Source of the DNA: Candidatus Poribacteria bacterium
Lineage (GTDB): Bacteria; Poribacteria; WGA-4E; WGA-3G
Direction of reading: 5' to 3'
NCBI GenBank assembly: GCA_012270795.1
Contig: JAAXHO010000033.1
Coordinates: 1 to 33,502, forward strand
Length of the DNA stretch: 33,502 nt
The stretch's first letter is position 1; every line of letters begins with the position of its first letter. The position numbers and the translations under genes were made by a program. This document shows positions 1 through 7,422 of this stretch, piece after piece. The notes under the pieces were generated by a model. The model ran no database searches and was not told the origin of the DNA. It saw nothing but the letters and a program-made list of their open reading frames with translations.

Positions 1-71
1 CCACCGTTTTTTCTTGAGATATAGTAAAGTTTAGAATTACCTGAATACTTTGAACTATGCGTTTAGCAAAT

Positions 72-113
72 CTAACGGATTGCGTGTGTTGTAGCACAAC
101 CTGTTAGGTTGTG
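72..113. repeat. Short dispersed repeat with hairpin
   Basis: A 31-base unit at 72-102 recurs at 1178-1208 in the same orientation with one mismatch (gat versus gac), so the two copies flank the small TPR gene. The first copy runs into a hairpin, cacaacct/aggttgtg, at 95-113. The palindromes at 4573-4591 and 27654-27670 look like relatives in size and style. No gene is seen in 1-413. I infer a dispersed intergenic repeat of unknown function. Confidence 0.7.
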
Positions 114-132
114 TTCTGTTTCTGCACAACCT

Positions 133-349
133 ATAAATCAACGGTATGAATGCCTTATGGCATTCCCCCAAATCAACTTAAGGAATATATTCCATTGTTT
201 GAGGGGTTTCTAACCCCGATTGGACAGGTTTTCGCTCAAGAAATCGGGGTTAGAAACCCCTCCAACAACGTATAAGGCTCTTAAGTTTACACCCGGGGAA
301 TGCCATAAGGCATTCATACCGTTGATTTATGGGGTTAGAAACCCCTCCT
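133..349. repeat. Nested inverted-repeat element (MITE-like)
   Basis: Positions 133-168 and 295-330 are a perfect 36-base inverted repeat. Inside it a second inverted repeat, about 199-220 against 243-266, carries the core ggggtttctaacccc. A further half-unit follows at 331-349. A 43-base segment (135-177) recurs at 22025-22067 with a single mismatch. There is no coding capacity, and transcripts of either strand would fold into long hairpins. The layout resembles a non-autonomous palindromic element, but no target-site duplication was established. Confidence 0.75.
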
Positions 350-413
350 ACCATTGATGAAATAGGTTGTAATAACACTATTTTCGACAATACTTACTTG
401 AGAAAATGGGCAG

Positions 414-1136
414 CTAAAACGCACTCTTAAACTGGTGTAAATATTCTGCAAGTTCTTCATCACTCGGTTGGCGTTTGTATGCTTCACGATAGAAATTAAT
501 CGCTTTATCTGTAATTCCGATCTTCATGTATAATGATCCGAGATTTCGATAGGGAGCGGGATATACGGATTTCAATTCAATTGATCTTAGATACAACGAC
601 TTGGCTTGTAGTAAGTGTTCTTTTGTTGGTCCTATAAGTAAATTAAGGGTTGTCTGGGTGTTCCCGTAATATGGAAATACAGCCGCACCTTTAGTTACAG
701 CAATCTTTTCTAAATCTTTTGCGATGGAAGTAGAACTTGTTTTTATACGAAAATAACCAGATTCTATTTTTTCTATAGCCAGTTCAAGTTCTGTAATTGC
801 ATCTTCAACAGATCCATTAACAGTAATATCCTTCCATGAGGGCCAGAGTGGGCCTGCATTTTTTATTGCCAGGTCGTAATGGGCAGAACCGAGATCATTA
901 CAGATTTCTGCGTTATCTGGACGCATTTCATAAGCTTGGTCATATAGTTCAATTGCATTGTAATAATCCTTTGCGATATATGCATTATTAGCATCTATCC
1001 TGATTGACCTAAACTCAGCACTTTCTTCATTTCCTTCTTCAATGGTTTGAAAGTCCCTTCCTCCCCAAAAATGTATGGTCAGAATAAGAACAACAGACAA
1101 ACAGACGATTATGATTGTGGGTAGCTGCAATTTCAT
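414..1136 (-). CDS. Membrane-anchored TPR protein
   Basis: This 240-residue protein has a hydrophobic segment at about residues 5-25, followed by helical repeats. One TPR-like pair lies at about 45-95 (…AKDYYNAIELYDQAYEMRPD) and another at about 178-235 (LGSLYMKIGITDKAINFYREAYKRQPSDEE). TPRs mediate protein contacts, so the likely role is as a scaffold facing away from the cytoplasm on an N-terminal anchor. The start is supported by a ggag ribosome-binding site 9-12 bases upstream. The gene stands alone between repeat-rich intergenic regions and is flanked by direct copies of a 31-base repeat. The specific partner or pathway cannot be told. Confidence 0.8.
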   Translation of the reverse strand: MKLQLPTIIIVCLSVVLILTIHFWGGRDFQTIEEGNEESAEFRSIRIDANNAYIAKDYYNAIELYDQAYEMRPDNAEICNDLGSAHYDLAIKNAGPLWPSWKDITVNGSVEDAITELELAIEKIESGYFRIKTSSTSIAKDLEKIAVTKGAAVFPYYGNTQTTLNLLIGPTKEHLLQAKSLYLRSIELKSVYPAPYRNLGSLYMKIGITDKAINFYREAYKRQPSDEELAEYLHQFKSAF

Positions 1137-1177
1137 TTTTCATTCTCCAATTTCTTATTCAGAATAAACTTGTAAAC

Positions 1178-1208
1178 CTAACGGACTGCGTGTGTTGTAG
1201 CACAACCT
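1178..1208. repeat. Second copy of the 31-base dispersed repeat
   Basis: Matches 72-102 in the same orientation with one mismatch. It lies just upstream of the TPR gene's start, in the 433-base gap between that gene and the HtrA-like protease gene. Confidence 0.7.
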
Positions 1209-1282
1209 ATATGAAGTTTAAGTTATTAAATGGGTAATTCTAATTTTTCCCCAGCACGGTTAGGGGCAGTTTCCTAACCAAT

Positions 1283-1470
1283 GCAGAATACCACACGCGT
1301 ATTCTGCCATAAGCGTCAATTTAAGAAATGAACCTCTTGTTGGAGGGGTTTCTAACCCCGATTTTATGCCGTTCCACTCTGCTATCGGGGTTAGAAACCC
1401 CTCCAACAAGAGGGAAATGGGTTGAGTAGTCGCTAAATTGACGCTTATGGTGCGGTTTCCTAACCGCACC
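1283..1470. repeat. Cluster of nested palindromes
   Basis: Four structures are stacked here. A hairpin lies at 1283-1290/1300-1307. A perfect 17-base inverted repeat lies at 1307-1323/1434-1450. Inside it sits a perfect 30-base inverted repeat at 1333-1362/1384-1413 with the ggggtttctaacccc core. A hairpin follows at 1449-1470 (ggtgcggtt/aaccgcacc). The core is shared with 199-266 and 21021-21121. An open frame of 69 codons across it is an artefact of the palindrome. It fills the intergenic gap between the HtrA-like and TPR genes. Confidence 0.8.
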
Positions 1471-1569
1471 GAGTATCTCTAAGAATTACCTAATTTATTT
1501 TTTAATCTTCATTTAGGTTGTGCAGAAACGTATAAGTAATTATATGCTTTACTATAATCTAAAAAACAC

Positions 1570-3066
1570 TTATCTTCTGCGATAGTTTCTATTAAAAGTC
1601 ACAGGGATAGATTTCTTTTCACCATTTCTCTCAAAATGTAGACGAATACTATTGGGTGCACGAATTCTACTATCAATGATTTTAAAAATTTCAAGTGTAT
1701 GAATAGTTATATCGTTGATCTGATAGATGATGTCACCTTTTTTGAGTATATCTGCTAACCCACTATCCTTTTCAATATTGGTTATCATGACCCCTGGACG
1801 ATAGGCATTGTCAATACTCTTCTTTGGTTGAGTTAGTGTTAATCCCCATCTTTGTGGTACATATTTGCGTTCTAATGTCTTAAGATTGACTGTTATTTTT
1901 CTTTTTTGTCCTCGTCGTATAATTTCGAATTTGATATGTGAGTTTATTGGTAGCAAACGCACAACCGCTTTAAAGTCAGTAGCATCTTTTATGTAGCGAC
2001 CTGATATCGCTTGTATTATATCTCCCCGTTTAATACCGGCATTACTCAAGGGACTGTTTTTATGCAGTTCGGATACTAAAACTCCACGCGTAAGAATAGT
2101 TTTTTGTGATTCTTCTTTTCCCAAGAGTTTTTCTGACATTTCTTCGGTTATAGGTTGAACCTCAACACCAAGATAGGGTGGTATAATACATCCATGTTCT
2201 GTAATTTTTTCAAGAACTTTTTTTGCCTTGTTAACTGGGATGGCAAAACCAACACCTTGTGATCCTCCGCTTGTTGAGCGTATGACTGTGTTAATTCCTA
2301 TGAGTTCACCGAGTGCATTAACTAAAGCACCACCACTATTACCTGGGTTGACAGATGCATCCGTTTGTATGAGTGCATCATAAAAACGGGGTTTTACAAG
2401 GAGGGATCTCTGGGTTGCACTGACAATGCCAATTGTTACAGTAGGTTGTGCGGTACCGGTAGATAGACCAAAAGGATTTCCAATTGCAAGTGCCCATTCA
2501 CCTATAAGTAAATCATCGGAATCTCCCCATTTTATTGCAGGTAAATTCTCCTTCGTTTCAACTTTTAATAAAGCCAAATCAGAAAGGAAATCGTATCCTT
2601 CAAGGTATGCATCAAATTCCCGTCCATCTGAGATTGCAACTTTTATCTTTTCTGCGTCTTCAATTACATGGTGGTTCGTAAGGATATAACCTTCTTTATT
2701 GATGATTACTCCTGAACCGACTTCACGTAAGGAACGTTTTGGAAAAGAGGGTACTTCACCCCAAAATTCTCTCCAAAACCATTCGTCAAAAGATGTTTGT
2801 TGTGTTACACTACGAATCGCACTGATGTTGACAACTGAAGGACTTGCGAGCTCAACTGCTGTTACAATTGCAGTGCGTCTTGATTGAGTTACAGCCTGTT
2901 GAATATCTTGATCTGTTTGTGCGTATGATAAAGACACAAAATCTAAGCATGTAAATCCTATAGCCAGCAGAATGAGGGACAAACTTATATAATTACGACA
3001 ATAAACAGACATATATGGTATAGAATTTCTTAATTTTTCCCTCAGTGATACTATTGACATTTGCAT
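1570..3066 (-). CDS. HtrA/DegP-like periplasmic serine protease
   Basis: This 498-residue S1C-family protease has an N-terminal hydrophobic export segment at about residues 26-48, then a trypsin-like domain with the triad visible: His133 (TNHHVI), Asp163 (SDLALL) and Ser244 (GNSGGA). Two PDZ domains follow, at about 295-395 and 405-490. The two-PDZ layout and length fit DegP/DegQ/MucD proteins, which degrade or chaperone misfolded envelope proteins. The start is preceded by aagaag. The M28 peptidase gene lies only 32 bases upstream, so the two may be co-transcribed. Family assignment is secure, but DegP versus DegQ cannot be decided. Confidence 0.93.
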   Translation of the reverse strand: MQMSIVSLREKLRNSIPYMSVYCRNYISLSLILLAIGFTCLDFVSLSYAQTDQDIQQAVTQSRRTAIVTAVELASPSVVNISAIRSVTQQTSFDEWFWREFWGEVPSFPKRSLREVGSGVIINKEGYILTNHHVIEDAEKIKVAISDGREFDAYLEGYDFLSDLALLKVETKENLPAIKWGDSDDLLIGEWALAIGNPFGLSTGTAQPTVTIGIVSATQRSLLVKPRFYDALIQTDASVNPGNSGGALVNALGELIGINTVIRSTSGGSQGVGFAIPVNKAKKVLEKITEHGCIIPPYLGVEVQPITEEMSEKLLGKEESQKTILTRGVLVSELHKNSPLSNAGIKRGDIIQAISGRYIKDATDFKAVVRLLPINSHIKFEIIRRGQKRKITVNLKTLERKYVPQRWGLTLTQPKKSIDNAYRPGVMITNIEKDSGLADILKKGDIIYQINDITIHTLEIFKIIDSRIRAPNSIRLHFERNGEKKSIPVTFNRNYRRR

Positions 3067-3098
3067 TTTCTTCTTACCGTAATATTAAAATTGATATT

Positions 3099-4475
3099 TT
3101 AAGCTTTCAATTTCAACGAGATTCGGTATCCCTCCAACCCTGCATCAGTATCTACTATGTTTTGTACTTCTTCTTGAGTGCGCCGTTTTGTGTTAAGATC
3201 ATCTGCGTTTGCACATCTAAGTGCGATTCTTGCACCGATTGAACTTGCGCGTCTAAGATTGTCTAACTCAACCTTTTCTATCGTATCGTAGGCAGTGTGC
3301 CCAAAACCACGACCTGAAGGTGCAGAAGTTGGATCGCCCATGTGGCATGAGGGTACTCCCTGCAGGAAAAACGGAAAGTGATCGGAATAGGAATGCACCT
3401 TCTGACCAACAGGCATATCTGCGTTCATCTGCTTTTGGAAATCTTTAAACATGCATTCCAATGCTTCCCAATGATGTAAGACGATTCCCTTTTTACTCTT
3501 ACCACCTGCAGCGTCCATATTCAACATCAAGCGTATATTGTCCAATTCGTCTGCATGTTTGTCAACATACTGAAAGGAACCGGTAAGTCCAATTTCTTCT
3601 GTTCCAAATGCAGTGAACCTTATAGTCCTTCTTACTATTTTTTGGGTATATTTTGACAAAACTCGTGATGCCTCTATAACTGACACCATTCCTGAAGCCG
3701 GATCATGTGCACCTTGTGAGATATCATGTCCATCGTAATGACACCCCAAAATAATCATCTCATCTGGAACCTCATTTCCTGGTAAATCTGCAACTACGTT
3801 CCATGAAGTACGCGGTTCGTTGATATCCGTAGTGTGTAATTGCATTTTAACTTTTCCATAACGGTCAATACAACGGTTCAGAAAATCTCCATCTTCTTTA
3901 CAGACAGATATACCTGGTATCGGTGCAGGTCTATTGTTTTGCAGGCTACCGGTTTCAGGTCCAACTCCAGGGTGTTCACTAACAAAAATAAAGGCAGAAG
4001 CTCCACTGAGAACTGCTCTTTCATATTTTTCCTTCCGATGCACCCATCTACCAAGATTCCGAGGCGATGCACTTTTCGCCATCACTAGTTTTCCATGTGC
4101 GTTTTCACCGAACTCACTGTACTCATTTGGACTTCCATAACCGACAGAAACGAGTTCACCTATGATTTTTTTAGCAGGACAGTATGGTAGTGAAATGCAA
4201 TGTAAATCTCGTTCAATAGGTTCTATTATTCTAAGCGTTGCATTTCCACGTGTCCACCCAGCATAAGGGTAATCCTCTAATCTAACATTTTTGAGTCCGT
4301 AACGGGTAAATGTTTCAGCGATAAAGGTTGCTGCTTTATATTCTTCAGGAGTTCCGGCAAAACGGGCCCCAAAGTCATCGCACAATACTGTTAGATTGTC
4401 CATGACTTCACTGCTTGTGTAAATGTCGCCAACCATCTGTTGGTCAAAATTAAGATAGGGATTGGTAATCTTCAT
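3099..4475 (-). CDS. M28-family zinc aminopeptidase/carboxypeptidase Q-like
   Basis: I start this at the ATG at 4475 (458 residues), which has an aaagg site at good spacing. A longer frame to 4577 adds 34 unlike residues and enters a palindromic repeat. Numbered from that ATG, the di-zinc site of family M28 is visible: His246 (GCHYDGHD), Asp258 (AHDPASG), Glu293-Glu294 (GTEEIG), Asp321 (NMDAAG) and His393 (GFGHTAYD). A PA-like insert, seen in plasma glutamate carboxypeptidase relatives, lies at about 105-215. No clear signal peptide is present on the chosen start. It probably hydrolyses dipeptides or amino-terminal residues. Substrate unknown. Confidence 0.88.
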   Translation of the reverse strand: MKITNPYLNFDQQMVGDIYTSSEVMDNLTVLCDDFGARFAGTPEEYKAATFIAETFTRYGLKNVRLEDYPYAGWTRGNATLRIIEPIERDLHCISLPYCPAKKIIGELVSVGYGSPNEYSEFGENAHGKLVMAKSASPRNLGRWVHRKEKYERAVLSGASAFIFVSEHPGVGPETGSLQNNRPAPIPGISVCKEDGDFLNRCIDRYGKVKMQLHTTDINEPRTSWNVVADLPGNEVPDEMIILGCHYDGHDISQGAHDPASGMVSVIEASRVLSKYTQKIVRRTIRFTAFGTEEIGLTGSFQYVDKHADELDNIRLMLNMDAAGGKSKKGIVLHHWEALECMFKDFQKQMNADMPVGQKVHSYSDHFPFFLQGVPSCHMGDPTSAPSGRGFGHTAYDTIEKVELDNLRRASSIGARIALRCANADDLNTKRRTQEEVQNIVDTDAGLEGYRISLKLKA

Positions 4476-4572
4476 AAAAAAACCTTTATTCCGGTACATT
4501 GTCATGCATAATTCTATACTAACCCAACTTCTACATAATAGTAGCGTAAACTTCCAGTTTGCGTCCTTATGA

Positions 4573-4591
4573 CACAATCTGGAAGATTGTG
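4573..4591. repeat. Short palindromic hairpin
   Basis: Perfect 8-base stem (cacaatct/agattgtg) with a 3-base loop between the Crp-like gene and the M28 gene. The adjoining bases at about 4601-4614 (gcaacttaggtta) recur at 21135-21148. It may be a processing or attenuation hairpin, or simply a member of the dispersed repeat family. No U-tract follows it. Confidence 0.55.
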
Positions 4592-4617
4592 CTACATAGG
4601 GGGCAACTTAGGTTATA

Positions 4618-5583
4618 CTATGTTGATGCCTGAGTGGTGTTTGAATCAGACTTGACTTCCCCTTGAAGATTTGTCATTGCTTGCAAGTCATACTCGTAAC
4701 CCTGTGTGTTAGTAGATACTTTAGAGGATAGTAAAGTTTTCATTCTTGCATCAGCAATTTTCTTCAGTTTCCATAGATTTGTAATTTGTATCTTTCCCTT
4801 ATGTAAATCAACTATTTTATGTTCACTTAAAGTCTTTATTTGTTTTTCAATTGTTTCGGTTGAACTTCCAATTAACTTTGCTATTTGTTTTTTTGATACG
4901 CGCTGTGTAAAAACAATTCCTTTGGAATTGGGAGGCAATGCAAGATTCTGTAATAGCAAAGCCAATCGTGAGGTTACACACCTGAAAGCAATATTGCTCA
5001 ATGCGTTGGTATGTTTACTTTTTACATCAAATACACTAAATAAATTGTTATTAGAAAAAGCGATACTTTTTTTGATGAAGTTACTTTTTCCGAAATAATG
5101 CAAGTTGAATTCTCTTATCTCTTTAGAATAGTTTAATTTTTTCTGCAGAGGTAAGACCAAATGCGGTTTTCGTTTAAGGAAAAACTTAAAATCACGAATT
5201 GTTATAGCACCCATGCAAACTTCAGTCAAAGTTTCTGCAAAAATGTGTGGGTTTAAGTCAATGCTAAAGTGTTCATCTTTATCGTCTAAAACGCCAAAAA
5301 TCTCACCTTGGTCCAACACCTCTGTTGTCTGTACATTCATCTCTATTTCTGAATTATCAGGCTGCTTTTCTAATTTGACAGATTTAGTATCTGACAGATT
5401 TTCAGATATTTTTATCCTACCTTCTTTAATCAGATAAACACCTTGTTGACTAATATGTTCACCATGTTTTAGTTTTTTGAATTTAGTAATTGTAGATAGG
5501 GCATCAGCGTCTGTTTTAGAGAGATCACGTAAGAAATTATGTCTTTTAATGTACCAATATTGTTCGTGTCTAAAATTCTTCAT
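4618..5583 (-). CDS. Crp/Fnr-type transcriptional regulator
   Basis: This 321-residue protein has an N-terminal cyclic-nucleotide-binding-like beta-roll at about residues 15-150 (VYLIKEGRIKI, GEIFG) and a C-terminal winged helix. The recognition helix region is visible at about 230-255 (SKKQIAKLIGSSTETIEKQI), as in Crp/Fnr proteins. The beta-roll has an unusual insertion rich in charged residues between the first strands, and the arginine that contacts cAMP phosphate in E. coli Crp is not evident, so the effector is uncertain. It is the last gene of a minus-strand run (transglutaminase, moxR, GT2, this gene) with a 60-base gap before it. Targets unknown. Confidence 0.82.
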   Translation of the reverse strand: MKNFRHEQYWYIKRHNFLRDLSKTDADALSTITKFKKLKHGEHISQQGVYLIKEGRIKISENLSDTKSVKLEKQPDNSEIEMNVQTTEVLDQGEIFGVLDDKDEHFSIDLNPHIFAETLTEVCMGAITIRDFKFFLKRKPHLVLPLQKKLNYSKEIREFNLHYFGKSNFIKKSIAFSNNNLFSVFDVKSKHTNALSNIAFRCVTSRLALLLQNLALPPNSKGIVFTQRVSKKQIAKLIGSSTETIEKQIKTLSEHKIVDLHKGKIQITNLWKLKKIADARMKTLLSSKVSTNTQGYEYDLQAMTNLQGEVKSDSNTTQAST

Positions 5584-5643
5584 ATCCTATCTAACTGGTT
5601 GAGAATCTAAGTTATCAAATTGAACTTCAGTTTACGGTGCGGA

Positions 5644-6333
5644 TTAGATGGAGATACCGTACTTAAAAAGAGAAGTCAATATTTTGACACCAGCACGGAT
5701 GCTTCCGATGAAAGTACCGCTAATCTTTGATGTTCCAATTCGCTTCCGGTATCTGACAGGTACTTCAAGTATAGTCATCCCACTTTTTGCAGCTTTGAGC
5801 TGCATCTCTATTGTCCAACCGTAGTTTTTATCCTGCATATTTAATGCGCAGAGGTGTTCATATCGGATAGCCCGAAATGGACCTAAATCGGAAAACTGGG
5901 CATTGAATAAGACTTTCATTAAGTAAGTTGCCAACCTATTACCGAATACTGCTTGGGGGAACATCGCGCCTTTTTCACACGGTACACGAGTGCCTATGAC
6001 AAAATCTGCGATACCTTCTTTGATAGGTTCAACAAGCGTATGCATCTGTGTTGGGTCGTCACTATAATCACCATCTAAGAACACGATGATGTCGGATGAA
6101 TCAACTGTTTTAATTCCCGTCATACATGCACTGCCGTATCCCTTATGCGGTTCCTTTACAACTTTCGCTCCATTTCTTTGGGCAATTTCAGCGGTTTGGT
6201 CGGTACACCCGTTATCTACTACAATTATCTCGTGAACTAATGTCTTGGGTATGTCGTCAATAACCTTAGCGATTGCTTGTTCTTCATTCAAGACTGGGAT
6301 TATGACCGATACCTTCATGGTTTTACATCCCAA
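5644..6333 (-). CDS. Family 2 glycosyltransferase, dolichol-phosphate-mannose-synthase-like
   Basis: This 229-residue (or 224 from the ATG at 6318) GT-A enzyme begins with the classic VSVIIPVLNEE strand, then EIIVVDNGCTDQT, and has the metal/sugar-nucleotide motif DGDYSDD. The architecture is the short DPM1/polyprenyl-phosphate glycosyltransferase type without C-terminal membrane helices. Members transfer a sugar from a nucleotide sugar to a polyprenyl phosphate at the inner membrane face. Start choice is uncertain: neither ATG has a strong ribosome-binding site. It follows moxR by 31 bases and precedes the Crp-like gene, probably in one operon. Donor and acceptor cannot be told. Confidence 0.88.
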   Translation of the reverse strand: MGCKTMKVSVIIPVLNEEQAIAKVIDDIPKTLVHEIIVVDNGCTDQTAEIAQRNGAKVVKEPHKGYGSACMTGIKTVDSSDIIVFLDGDYSDDPTQMHTLVEPIKEGIADFVIGTRVPCEKGAMFPQAVFGNRLATYLMKVLFNAQFSDLGPFRAIRYEHLCALNMQDKNYGWTIEMQLKAAKSGMTILEVPVRYRKRIGTSKISGTFIGSIRAGVKILTSLFKYGISI

Positions 6334-6364
6334 TATAATAGGAACAATGAACTTTATGAGTATA

Positions 6365-7372
6365 CTACATTTTGACAGAAGGTTCCTGAACTGTCTCTAC
6401 AAGTTGCTGAACAACCGAATCAGCATCAACACCTTCAGCCTCTGCATGGAAATTTGTTAACAAACGATGCCTTAACACTGCTGGTGCAACAGATTTTACA
6501 TCCTCAATTGAGGCGTTATAACGACCTTTAAGAATAGCTCTTGCTTTTGCCCCCAAAATAAGATACTGCCCCGCACGTGGACCTGCTCCCCACCGCACCC
6601 ATTGTTGGACAAATTCTGGTGAATCTTTTTCTTTTGGCCGTGTAGCTCGGGCAAGTTTTACTGCATATTGAACGACATTGTCCGCTGCTGGTACTCTTCT
6701 CACGATTTGGTGTAGTGAGACAATAGCATCACCAGAAAGGGCAGTTTCTAATTCTGGTTCTTCAGCACCAGTGGTTGCCGCGATGATATCTACCTCTTCC
6801 TCCTCAGATGGATAATCAATAACTATTTTAAACATAAATCGGTCAAGCTGTGCTTCGGGCAATGGATAGGTGCCTTCCTGTTCAATTGGATTTTGGGTTG
6901 CAAGTACAAAGAAAGGTTCTGTTAATTTGTATTCTGTGCCACCTGCAGTAACATGGTGTTCCTGCATTGCTTCCAAAAGGGCTGCTTGTGTTTTCGGGGG
7001 TGTTCGATTTATCTCATCAGCAAGAAGGATATTAGCGAAAATTGGTCCCTGAATGAATCGTAGGGTACGATGACCGGTTGTGCGGTCCTCTTCAAGCACA
7101 TCTGTACCGATAATATCAGCAGGCATTAGATCTGGCGTAAACTGGATTCGCTTGAATTTGAGATTGAGTATGTCGGAAAGTGTTTTAATCATTAGGGTTT
7201 TTGCTAAACCGGGGACACCTTCTACGAGACAATGCCCCCCAGCAAAAAGAGCCATCAACATCTGATTGATTACCTCTTCTTGACCAATAATGACTTTTCT
7301 CAGCTGTGCAACAATTAATTCTTGACTTTCCATCAATTCTTCAATGGCTTTGACTTCTTCTGTGGCTGGCAT
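6365..7372 (-). CDS. MoxR-family AAA+ ATPase
   Basis: This 335-residue protein carries the MoxR signatures: Walker A at residues 52-59 (GVPGLAKT), Walker B at about 116-122 (LLADEIN) and the following [16 protein letters not shown] stretch, with sensor residues in [21 protein letters not shown]. MoxR ATPases act as chaperones that assemble or activate metal- or vWA-containing complexes. The usual DUF58 and vWA partner genes are not adjacent. Instead the gene sits 50 bases after a transglutaminase-domain protein, a common MoxR neighbour type. A strong aaaggag site 7 bases before ATG supports the start. Confidence 0.95.
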   Translation of the reverse strand: MPATEEVKAIEELMESQELIVAQLRKVIIGQEEVINQMLMALFAGGHCLVEGVPGLAKTLMIKTLSDILNLKFKRIQFTPDLMPADIIGTDVLEEDRTTGHRTLRFIQGPIFANILLADEINRTPPKTQAALLEAMQEHHVTAGGTEYKLTEPFFVLATQNPIEQEGTYPLPEAQLDRFMFKIVIDYPSEEEEVDIIAATTGAEEPELETALSGDAIVSLHQIVRRVPAADNVVQYAVKLARATRPKEKDSPEFVQQWVRWGAGPRAGQYLILGAKARAILKGRYNASIEDVKSVAPAVLRHRLLTNFHAEAEGVDADSVVQQLVETVQEPSVKM

Positions 7373-7422
7373 CTACTTTCTCCTTTATATTGGATATGAG
7401 TTCTGCTTTGAATGCAGACTGC

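Noticed and set aside
1260-1469. Open frame of 69 codons on the minus strand
   Set aside because: It lies wholly inside the nested palindromes at 1283-1470, lacks a ribosome-binding site and has no recognisable protein features.
4476-4577. N-terminal extension of the M28 peptidase
   Set aside because: The extra 34 residues run into the palindromic repeat at 4573-4591, while the ATG at 4475 has a proper ribosome-binding site.
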